Program-made: the position numbers and the translations under genes | Assembly (NCBI GenBank): GCA_002803225.1 | Contig: NXFV01002052.1 | Coordinates: forward strand, 1-11,088 | Origin: Gamarada debralockiae | Taxonomy: Eukaryota; Ascomycota; Leotiomycetes; Helotiales; Hyphodiscaceae | Reading direction: 5' to 3' | Length of the DNA stretch: 11,088 nt | Notes under the pieces: generated by a model | What the model saw: the letters and a program-made list of their open reading frames with translations, nothing else | What the model was told of the DNA's origin: nothing | Databases searched by the model: none | In this document: one piece after another, positions 1 through 7,138 of the stretch | Numbering within the stretch: position 1 is the stretch's first letter | Layout of the letters: each line of letters begins with the position of its first letter

Positions 1-422
1 GGCACTCACTGTAATATTTGTTAAATTGCCTGGTGAAGTAGCTAAGGCAACCCCGACAGAACGTTGAACCCTCTAATCAGGGATTTTCGCCCCCAACGCA
101 ATGCATGAAGGATTTCTACTTCCCAAATCTGGAAATGTGGCGGAAATTAGCCAGCCTCAACCTTCATCTTCTCCTCACTTCAATGAGCCCGCGCAATTCT
201 TCAGGATGCACTTCCAAGGTCTTTGTCCCCCCCCCCCCCCCGCCCCCCCAAAATCGAAGACTCTCGCAATTCGAAGATCTTAGAAGTGGCTTATACTCAT
301 TTGTTCTTCGCAACACTCGCTTCAACACTCAACTCGCTCATGCATCCTCAAGGGGTCATCACGGCGCGATAGGACAAAGCTTCTGCAAAATCAAGGTCGT
401 GATCTGGCCGACAATCACAAAG
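1..422. other. Region without a supportable gene
   Basis: I see no recognisable gene here. An ATG-initiated open frame runs from 105 to 548 on the plus strand, but its translation is low-complexity and includes a proline run produced by the C-homopolymer tract. It matches no domain I know. The last part of that frame, from about 423, runs into what looks like a decayed signal peptide of the GH72 relic downstream. This stretch is most simply the old upstream region of that gene. Confidence 0.5.
227..249. repeat. Poly-C homopolymer tract
   Basis: Fifteen consecutive C residues (227-241), one G at 242, then seven more C (243-249). It is a mononucleotide repeat upstream of the GH72 relic. Tracts like this are length-variable and error-prone in sequencing, so the exact length should not be trusted. 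It creates a spurious proline run in one frame. Confidence 0.9.
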
Positions 423-1980
423 CTTTGCGTTGCGGCTCAAGCTGGTGTATTCCTCTTCGGCACATCTGTATCAGCAACTCTTGACCCCAATTGTGATAGA
501 ACTAATTTCCTCCAAACGCTCGCGCTTCAAGAGAAAGGCCAAGTCTAATTAGACTCTCTACGGGGTTCTCATTCCTTCTTCAAGATGAACGGCAGCGAAA
601 TCTTCATCAGGGTTGTTGCGTATGAACAGAATGTCAATTCAAACGGACTTTTATCAGAGGAACTTCGTTTACAGACCTTCTGGCAGACAGCGCTGGCTGC
701 GCGCGAGACATTTCATATCTACAAGCCTTAAGGACAAATGTCGTTCACGTTTACGCAATTGATTCCACTCGGGATCATTCGACTTGCGTGGAATTACTCG
801 ACGGCGCCGGTATATACGTTTTCGTCGAGTTGTCGAATCCTTCGGTGGAACTTAGAACTTTATGCGACATACACCTCCATGATAGACTCAATGCAGAACT
901 ATATGAATGTTCTGGGCTTCTTCGCGGGGAACGAAGTCAATACCAATATCTCAAACAGCGCCTCTGCTGCGTATGTGAAGGCTGCGGTACGAGACATGAA
1001 AAGTTATATTAAGGTGAAAGAGTATCAATAAATGGGAATTAGATACGCCACCAACGACGTCGTAGGGACCTTGGGTCCCGAACAGGATTACTACAATTGT
1101 GGTGATAGTTCTTCGTTCATCGATTTTCTTGGCCTCAATATATACTCGTAGTGTGGCAACTCATACAATGCCTTTGAGTATTCTGAGTTGACTGACTCGT
1201 TTTCGAATTACTCCGTGCCGGTTATCTTCTCTGAGTATTGCTACGATACTGTCCACTCAAGGACTTTACCGAAGTCCAAGCGCTTTATGGTTCGCAAATG
1301 ACCAAGGTGTCCAGTGGTGGGATTGTTTATGAGTATTTTTAAGGAGGTAAATGACCACGGTAAGGACAATCATGCCATGCTTTCAACCGTAAGCGTCCAT
1401 TAACTTCCCAAAGGCCTCTTGAGTGTCGATGGTAATTCTTGTCTCAACTCTAGCGGGCTTCAACGCCTTCTCTACACAGACAGCCTTGGCATCATCGTCA
1501 TCCACCGCTCAAGTGCCTACACTCCTTCCAACGCGGTTGCCCGATCAAGTCCAACCACCGGATCTGAATCGTTGGCATCTGAGACCCTACCTCCCCTGCC
1601 CGACTCAGTCCCTACGATTGCATGACGTCCACTCTATCTTGTTATAGCATCAGTAGCATTCAACGACACCAGCGCGCCAACTCTTTTGAGCGAAATATGC
1701 GGCCTGACCAGCACTACCTGCTCTGGAATTCCTTCAAACGGCACTTCAGGAGTGTACGGCGCATACAGTGTCTGCAATGTCACAGCTCAGGTTTTCTGGG
1801 CTATGAATCAGTACTATCTCGCACAGAACAAAGCATCAACAAGTTGTGACTTCGGCGGTGATGCAAAAGTCCAATCACCAGCCTCAGCATCAACACAGTG
1901 CCAAGCGCTTCTGACTCCGGTCGGATCCGATGGAACGGGAACGATAACCTCTTTACCGTCAGGTACAAGCACGAGCTATG
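423..1980 (+). pseudogene. GH72 + CBM43 beta-1,3-glucanosyltransferase, broken
   Basis: Remnant of a Gas/Gel/Phr-type GH72 enzyme, a cell-surface transglycosylase that elongates beta-1,3-glucan in the fungal wall, with a C-terminal CBM43 (X8) module. A possible decayed signal peptide (423-480, ending GTSVSAT) and a TPIVIE block (484-501) precede the catalytic part. That part is spread over shifting frames: NGSEIFIR (frame of 585), [16 protein letters not shown] to VYVFVEL-like sequence (frame of 659), then [11 protein letters not shown] and [13 protein letters not shown] (frame of 738). The acid/base Glu of GNEV (933-935) and the nucleophile Glu of FSEY (1233-1235) are still encoded. Stops lie at 1029-1031 (TAA), 1149-1151 (TAG where GH72 normally has Trp in YSWCG) and 1340-1342 (TAA where YFQ is expected). 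Frames also change near 659, 840, 1255, 1430, 1500 and 1640, and about eight residues are missing near 850. The CBM43 part (about 1641-1900: CGLTSTTCSG, YGAYSVCN, CDFGGDAK) reads open. It ends abruptly in a Ser/Thr linker (SGTSTSYG). It cannot make a functional enzyme. Boundaries at the 5' end are approximate. Confidence 0.88.
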
Positions 1981-2405
1981 GTAGGTCTTCTTTGAGCCAT
2001 CGCCATCAACTCGGATATCATGCGTTGCAACTGCAGCTTCTGCAGGGTCGCCAGTAACAAAATGGTCTTTTTCCTTGGCTTCGTTTGCCTCTATTTCGGC
2101 TCTCATCAAAGCTGTGAATTGTGGAGGCGCATCTCCAACTTTAAGGCCTCCTTTTCTGGAAGACGTGGGCCTTTCGCCTTCCGCCTCCACGCTATAGACA
2201 GAAGCCAATACAGCTAGAATGGCAACGATCAGAACGGCGGCAATGGTGATGCCTGCCTTGGCACCTGTACTGAGACCTCTTCCGTTACTTGATTCAGGCG
2301 CTGAAGAATTGGAGCTTCCGTTGCCTGACGAGCTGCCCGAGTTGCCTGTTGCGGAAGCTTGCCGTATCATATACCATGGTTTTTGAGCCTTCTGACGACG
2401 GGAGT
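1981..2405 (-). pseudogene. Ser-rich linker + TM helix + cytosolic tail fragment, antisense
   Basis: On the minus strand, reading down from about 2405, an open frame encodes a low-complexity linker (SATGNSGSSSGNGSSNSSAP, about 2355-2296). Next comes GLSTGAKAG leading into one hydrophobic helix (ITIAAVLIVAILAVLASVY), then a charged tail (PTSSRKGG, APPQFTALMRAEIEANEAK, VTGDPAEAAV) as far as about 1985. This is the standard C-terminal layout of a fungal single-pass surface protein: extracellular Ser/Thr stalk, TM segment, short cytoplasmic tail. There is no matching N-terminal domain upstream; a TGA in this frame lies near 2418-2420. The frame stays open past 1980, but there it is antisense to the GH72 relic and so is probably meaningless. 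The fragment meets the truncated Ser/Thr linker of that relic, which suggests a local inversion of the same gene's 3' end. A piece of an unrelated membrane protein is the alternative. A Met codon at 2370 could start a short product, but I do not consider it a gene. Confidence 0.6.
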
Positions 2406-2497
2406 GCTGAACGATTATTGATCAATTTTCTCCCTTACCCTGATGCGTCGAAATGGGCAGCGACGTTTCATCTTTTGCAATATAATTATGATAGCCA

Positions 2498-3153
2498 ATT
2501 GATACGTTCCTTCTATCCCTTAAAGGCATACGACGTACACTCCATAGCCCCGAGGATTTCTGTGTTCAACTCCGCGAATAAGTGCTGAAAGCGGCTGAGT
2601 TTGGCAATAAACGCACAATATCTCCGTCTTGGACAAAGACCTAGATGCATTGTTACTCTTGAAGTATGAAGACAACAGCATGCTTCATTTAGCTGTTGAA
2701 AGGTACAGAAACCCTCAGGAACGTTTAGAAATGGCCAAGCTGCTTGTCAACGTGGGCAACAAAGTCAGCGAGCAAAATGCCCAACGGGAAACACCTTTGC
2801 ATTTGGCTGCCGAGTATGGAGAACCTGATATATTTGAATACCTTTTAGCTGCTGCAACTGAAGAAATGGTACTTGAAATTCAAACCAATGCCGGACTCGC
2901 TGCATTCGGCTATGCTCTCAAAGCAGAGTCCTCCGCCATTATTGAGATCATTCTCAGGCATCGGGGACGTTCTACGATTCCCGATCAAGATGAGAAGCCC
3001 GATGCGCAAATGGAAGATATCTCCAAGAGTACTTCGGCAAGTCTACTACAGTGCTCACTGAAGGGGACTGTAAATTCTGGGAGTCGATCCCGAATTGGTT
3101 TTAGCCAAGAAACGACGGCATATTTGGACACAGTACTTTCCTGTGAATTCTGA
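2498..3153 (+). pseudogene. Ankyrin-repeat protein fragment, broken
   Basis: The best part is 2629-3153: about two recognisable ankyrin units, seen as SMLHLAVERY followed by MAKLLVNVG, then ETPLHLAAEYG followed by IFEYLLAAA, and a degenerate third ending in IIEIILRHRG. Ankyrin repeats are protein-binding scaffolds; nothing here shows the partner. The frame opens at a TTG with no upstream in-frame ATG, and the first in-frame ATG (2680) falls inside the first repeat, so the natural start is lost. Upstream, in another frame, 2498-2625 encodes LHSPEDFCVQLRE, a TAA at 2579-2581, and VLKAAEFGN. This joins sensibly to the repeats only after a frame change near 2600-2625, so at least one stop and one frameshift break the N-terminus. 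The C-terminal 60 residues are Ser-rich with no domain seen. A spliced gene with an unrecognised short intron near 2600 cannot be fully excluded. Confidence 0.6.
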
Positions 3154-3171
3154 AGACGTACGGGGAATTGA

Positions 3172-3378
3172 GCCGACTTTCCAAATCCGACTTGGGTGCA
3201 GCAGGCTGGAGCATTGAATTCTCCTGGGGCTCACTCGCTAAGTCTAACTACTTCGGGGTCTCCCGCGCCTCGTCAACTGAACCCATCTTACAAAAGGCCG
3301 ACATATTCTGCCTCGCATTGCGACCTTCCAAATTTGTCACCGCCAGTCTTTAAGCTGACAGCAGTGTGCACAAATTGA
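3172..3378 (+). other. Pro/Ser-rich open frame, no start codon
   Basis: Between stops at 3169-3171 and 3376-3378, one plus-strand frame is open and reads like a disordered, Pro/Ser/Thr-rich segment (for example NSPGAHSLSLTTSGSPAPRQ). It has no ATG and no domain. It could be the C-terminal remnant of a lost gene, possibly of the ankyrin protein just upstream, or chance. I do not call it a gene. The remainder up to 3565 is presumably promoter of the acetyltransferase gene. Confidence 0.25.
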
Positions 3379-3565
3379 TCAGCAGTTGCAGCCTGCTTCT
3401 GCATGCCGTACGGATACAGAGCACGGGTGTGACTCATTCACGTAAATTCGGAGTAAATATTTCCACCTTAGATTGTTCTCAGCCTCGTCGCTTGACAAGG
3501 AAAAGATACAAATACTCTCTACTAAGTATTGAGGGTTGAAATCCAGGACATAACTATCAACAATT

Positions 3566-3649
3566 TTCCTCTCGTTGCCAGCTCCTCTCTCTCCTCTTTT
3601 CCTTCCACTTCCCTCGCAACACCATCTCCATACCCCCCCACCTTCGAAA
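3566..3649 (+). promoter_or_regulatory. Pyrimidine-rich leader before the GNAT start
   Basis: A strongly C/T-rich strand lies directly before the ATG at 3650 and is densest at 3582-3618. Pyrimidine-rich stretches near transcription starts and 5' leaders are common in filamentous ascomycetes, so this is probably core promoter and/or 5' UTR. The ATG itself has A at -3 and G at +4, a good eukaryotic start context. An exact transcription start cannot be read from sequence. Confidence 0.55.
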
Positions 3650-4468
3650 ATGGCAGCTTCGTCCTCCACCACCGCGATGGAACAAACTCCCCTCCTCGAT
3701 GACACCACTACCAAACCTTCCGAGCAGGAATTCATCCTCCGTCTAGCCCATCTCTCCGACCTACACATAATGGCCGTGCACTCCAAAGAAGCGTACTGGC
3801 TCTCACCAATCAACAATTTCCTCGCACCTAAAGCGATCGAACATCCAGAAGATTTGGTGCGTACTATGCTGCAAGGAATCCAGAAGCGTTTTGTGGTTGC
3901 AAATAGCCTCTCGCTCGTAGCTTGTATGCCTGCTCAGCACGGCGAAATGGAGAAGGTTGTTGGGTATGGCCAGTTCGTGCGGAGAGGAAACGATGAGGGC
4001 GCGAAAGAGTTTGTGAGGAGTAAAGGATGGGGAGTCAGGATCGCGTTGTGGGTTCTCGGATGGTGGTTCTGGGCATCCCATTTCATCTCGAATAAGATTT
4101 GGCCTGATCGGATCTCAGACCAGAAAGCCATGAAAGATTTCGGGGAATGGAATAAAATGGATGATCAGAAATATTGGACGTCACATCCGGAACGGAATGA
4201 TAGATGGCATGCCAGGTCCGTGGTTGTAAGTCCGGAGTACCAGGGGAAAGGGATTGGGAGGCTGCTGATGGGTCATGTGATTGAGAAGGCGCAGAAGGAG
4301 AGGGTGCCGATGGGGTTGACGGCTAGTCCACATGGGGAGATGCTGTATCGGAAATTAGGGTTTGAGATGTTGGGAGATTTTTGTCACAGGGTTGCTAATG
4401 ATGAAGGGGGTGGGATTATGATTTTGTACCCCGAGGGGTGGGAGGGAAAGAGGCATGATGAGGGGTGA
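3650..4468 (+). CDS. GNAT-family N-acetyltransferase
   Basis: 272 residues, no intron needed. GNAT enzymes transfer the acetyl group of acetyl-CoA to an amine; the acceptor cannot be inferred here. The acetyl-CoA binding motif A is clear at residues 190-204 (SVVVSPEYQGKGIGR: V-x-P-x-x-Q-G-x-G-x-G), followed by the expected helix, then the beta5/alpha4 region (PMGLTASPHG at 220-229 and MLYRKLGFE at 231-239). The N-terminal third holds an acidic/Thr-rich lead (EQTPLLDDTT), then a segment resembling the substrate side of fungal GNATs (GYGQFVRRG, 105-113). A Trp-rich stretch (VLGWWFWASHFI, 135-146) sits mid-protein and may pack in the core or touch membrane. I chose ATG 3650 because the open frame upstream to 3575 has no ATG and is the C/T-rich leader; ATG 3677 (Met10) is an alternative. 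Its 3' end faces the peroxidase relic 171 bp away. It appears intact and is probably a general small-molecule or protein acetyltransferase. Confidence 0.88.
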   Translation: MAASSSTTAMEQTPLLDDTTTKPSEQEFILRLAHLSDLHIMAVHSKEAYWLSPINNFLAPKAIEHPEDLVRTMLQGIQKRFVVANSLSLVACMPAQHGEMEKVVGYGQFVRRGNDEGAKEFVRSKGWGVRIALWVLGWWFWASHFISNKIWPDRISDQKAMKDFGEWNKMDDQKYWTSHPERNDRWHARSVVVSPEYQGKGIGRLLMGHVIEKAQKERVPMGLTASPHGEMLYRKLGFEMLGDFCHRVANDEGGGIMILYPEGWEGKRHDEG

Positions 4469-4639
4469 TGGGTGTGAGAGACCATGAAGTTGGCGGCGGG
4501 AATGATAGAATGCTTGGAATGACTTTACAGATTCATTGACTCATATATCATAGATGACATAAAATATTTAGTCCCATATTTACCACACAATGCCCCATCC
4601 TGTCCGGTATTCATGTCCCACATCCTGTTATATGTCAAT

Positions 4640-5740
4640 CTAGGCAGTACCAGTCGAGCCAGGGTAGTTGGCGAATTGGCTGGTGTCGATGGACTGCAGC
4701 TCAAAGCAGCTGAGTTCAGAGAAGACGCTCGACATTGCCTATTAAGTGGTGCGAGAGGAGCAGTGATGCTGGAGAAGAGTCCCTTAAGCAAATATGGCGC
4801 AGCTTGTTGAGCGAATCGGGAACCCAAGCAGGCCGCGTTATCCCCTTGGGCCAAGGTCTGAAGGTTGTACACACCACCTGTGAGGTTTCGGATATCAAGT
4901 CCAGTAAAGGTGTTGGTTTTGCCAGTGTTGCCTCCAATATCCAAAAATTGGGGATATTGGGCAGCAGCGGCCATCAAATCGGTATAGAAGAAAGGAATGG
5001 TGTATTCGTCCCCAATTGCTCGCTTATACCAGTTTTCTGGGATCTTCCTCCGAGCCTTCGGTCCATGTGAAGGATCCGGGTCCTCCAGTGATACTGAAGG
5101 ACTTCATGGCATCGCCATCAAGGTAGCTTTCTGGTTATTAGGCCGACTTGTTGGACGTGAATCGGTAGATGAAGGTGTATGCTGCGGGCTGCACCAAGAC
5201 ACTTGAGAAAGGGCTGTTGAAAAAGTATGGATTGTTGTTGATTGATTGTTGGAATCGACTGGCGCCGAAGGCGGTGAGGGAGGAAAGATCATGTCCGTGG
5301 GGGCCCAGAGGTTGAGAATACATCTCTTCGAATTGAGATACGATCACTTTGTAGTCATTGCCACTGATGAAGAATTAGAATCTTCTGCAGAGGGGGCTGT
5401 GGTGTGTGACTTACTATTCATGCAAGTCGAGGCGTGTAGGTGATCGTCTGCCTCGTATTTGTTGTGGGATCCTGAGATGCCTTGGGGTGTCCCGAGGAGA
5501 CCAATAGAGCTCAGCAAGCTGGAGGATTGTGGTCCTCCAATAGGCCAGCTCGTGAGGTCGCCATCAAAGACGGCGCTATACAACGACGAGGAAAGTAGCA
5601 AGAAACCATGGAAATCCGCGTATACATCGAGACGATTTCGAAGACGCAGAGAAAATTTAACGGCTGCGTCCAACTCAGATATTTTCGGGCAACAAGCCTC
5701 GGTCTGATTGAGAAAAGTTCTTTTGATCCAATGCACGAGG
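4640..5740 (-). pseudogene. Heme-haloperoxidase (chloroperoxidase/UPO-like) gene, broken
   Basis: Relic of a family-2 heme-thiolate peroxidase (chloroperoxidase / unspecific peroxygenase superfamily), secreted fungal enzymes that halogenate or oxygenate organic substrates with peroxide. In order on the minus strand: AVFDGDLTSWPIGGPQ, SSIGLLGTPQGISGSHNKYE, then an intron, GNDYKVIVSQFEEMYSQP, DLSSLTAFGASRFQQSINNN, YLDGDAMKSFSITGG, PENWYKRAIGDEYTIPFFY, FLDIGGNTGKTNTFTGLD, and a C-terminus QSIDTSQFANYPGSTGTA ending at TAG 4640-4642. Damage: a one-base frame change near 5440, two adjacent TAA codons at 5135-5140, a frame change near 5045, another near 4740, and probably one near 5590. The N-terminal part with the PCP motif carrying the heme-ligand Cys is not recognisable. 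The region to about 5880 may hold a worn piece of it (DSQS at about 5868) but I cannot prove that. Non-functional as it stands. Confidence 0.85.
5364..5414 (-). other. Spliceosomal intron inside the peroxidase relic
   Basis: 51 bp on the minus strand: donor GTAAGT at 5414, a CTAAT branch-like site near 5376, and acceptor CAG ending at 5364. Removing it joins HE-Y-GNDYKV in one frame, exactly as expected between the KYEAD and SQFEEMYSQP blocks of this family. Length and motifs are typical of ascomycete introns. It is the clearest intron in the window. Confidence 0.82.
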
Positions 5741-6600
5741 CATAGATCTCTGCATGGTAACGTAGATCGATCCGGGGGGTAGGAAGGAAAATTACGTGGC
5801 CAATAATTGAACAGCTAATTCCAAAAACGGGTAGCGGGAGGGTTCTGGGATTCTGTAAGTGGCTTTGGCTGTCACGCTTCAATGCTGAAAGAATGGTACC
5901 CGTGGTTCACTACTATTTCTTGATTTCAAATGCCGCAGCCTCTGACTACTTAGCTGTACAGATACAGCCACGTCGCATCTCCAACGTCGTAACGAACTGC
6001 ACACCCAGTTATGCAATCCACCACCAGCACCTAAAACGCAAGATTGCCGTGCTGTTACGGATTGGAAGGCTGCTCCAGAAGAGCCTTTGAAATGTAAGGC
6101 GTCTTGAATACCTCTAGACCGTGCGCTCGCATCCTTTTCGTCTGTTCTGAAGGCCAAGAAGTATCTTCTGTACATCTTGTGAGTCTTGATCAAAAGACGA
6201 ACAGAGATCTTCTTGAGAAACACATTCAGATACTTTGTCTGATGATGTTGGTGTGAACATTGCGATTGCAACTTCAATCAGTGTCGGAAGTAAAGAAAGA
6301 AGCTGGAATTCCCGCAGAGTGTAGTCAATACTACCCCGCAATCCGACAAGCTGATTTGGAGACATCGCGAGTAGTTTACTCATCCAAGAGAATCGACAAG
6401 AAATTCGCTTTGAATTGCTGCTCTCATTCAATCTTGCTCTTGACTCTCCATGTCCCACTCTGCAAAATCCCCTGCAAAGACCGCGACCATGTCGAAAACC
6501 CCATGTTGAGGATGATAGTGATAGCGAGGGATAGTAGGTAAATATATTTCCTTTCCTCCTTGTACACTTCAGCCTCATTCTTGGCGGTCTTGTTGGTTAG
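5741..6600. other. Region without a recognisable gene
   Basis: No supportable gene. The near end (to about 5880) may contain the worn N-terminus of the peroxidase relic. A minus-strand ATG open frame of 154 codons (6114-6578) and a plus-strand frame (6260-6541) overlap antisense to each other, show no domain, and have compositions that do not favour either. A second minus frame here contains a short hydrophobic stretch (YLLSLAITIILNMGF, about 6542-6498) that soon ends in a stop. This may be decayed coding sequence or plain intergenic DNA. Confidence 0.4.
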
Positions 6601-6608
6601 ACCGGTCC

Positions 6609-6645
6609 GACCAGACTGGTTATTACGTAAGTAGCTGGTCTGGTC
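6609..6645. repeat. Inverted repeat with TTACGTAA in the loop
   Basis: Perfect 8-bp arms GACCAGAC (6609-6616) and GTCTGGTC (6638-6645) enclose a spacer that holds the palindrome TTACGTAA (6623-6630) almost at its centre. Related GTCTGG/GACCGG copies lie on both sides (6600-6607 and 6649-6653). It directly abuts the AT-rich element and contrasts sharply with it in base composition. It may be an outer part of that element or the footprint of another. Confidence 0.7.
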
Positions 6646-6657
6646 TAGTCTGGGGCT

Positions 6658-7104
6658 AAGTTTAAGCCACTTTACAAAATCCCTACCAAAAACGACGATT
6701 TTGCCTACTTTTCAAGAGCTTATAACTTTAGCTTTAAACTTATATAATTAAAGATATCTTAAACATAGTTTAATTAGAACTTATTCAATTACTTTTTTAA
6801 AAGAATAGTGTTTTAATTAACGTTCTATATACTAAATAATTAATTTTATTATGACCTTGATTTTTAGTAAGGAATTTTTGTGTATTTTAGTATAAAATAA
6901 CGATTTTCGCTTAAGCTCTTAACTTATACTTTAACTATACGACTATAACAAAGGATATACTAAATATAAATATATAGTATTTCGTAAATTGATCGAATTA
7001 AAAGCTTTTGTTCTATAGATTTATAGTAAATATTACTAATATTACTAAAAATTTAAGTGTTCTCGCTAAGTTTTAGTATAAAAAAGGGCAAGTGGCTCAA
7101 ACTT
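6658..7104. mobile_element. AT-rich element with terminal inverted repeats (MITE-like or decayed DNA transposon)
   Basis: A 447-bp block, visibly much richer in A/T than its surroundings, bounded by inverted repeats: AAGTTTAAGCCACTT at 6658-6672 and the complement of AAGTTTGAGCCACTT at 7090-7104 (14 of 15 identical). There is no open reading frame of note and no transposase. The interior is a diverged tandem duplication. I could not identify a clean target-site duplication. The sole TIR difference (A versus G in a TpG/TpA context) and the A/T richness fit RIP-type decay. It ends 34 bp from the stop codon of the HET gene, so it lies in that gene's probable 3' UTR or terminator. Family assignment is not possible from sequence alone. 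It could also be the ends-only relic of a larger element. Confidence 0.6.
6695..7083. repeat. Diverged tandem duplication (~200 bp units)
   Basis: Two successive units share a similar start (ACGATTTTGCCTACTT at 6695 and ACGATTTTCGCTTAAG at 6900, each followed by an AAGAGCTTATAAC / AAGCTCTTAACTTA-like stretch). They share further points in order: GATATCTTAAACAT / GATATACTAAATAT, and GTTCTATA at 6821 and 7010. Both end in TTTTAGTATAAAA (6885-6897 and 7071-7083). The offset is 205 bp at the start and 186 bp at the end, so they differ by indels as well as substitutions. The second unit is about 20 bp shorter. Confidence 0.6.
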
Positions 7105-7138
7105 TGTGGCACTTACTTACTGTACGTGCACCCGATTC

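Noticed and set aside
105..548. ATG open frame of 147 codons
   Set aside because: Low-complexity, crosses the C tract, no domain. Its last part is better explained as a decayed GH72 signal peptide.
1801..1980. Continuation of the antisense TM open frame across the GH72 linker
   Set aside because: The sense strand here encodes the CBM43 tail clearly, so the antisense translation is a shadow.
3575..3649. N-terminal extension of the GNAT protein
   Set aside because: It would need a TTG start and is encoded by the C/T-rich leader. The ATG at 3650 has good context.
6114..6578. Minus-strand ATG open frame of 154 codons
   Set aside because: No domain, and it overlaps an equally unconvincing frame on the other strand.
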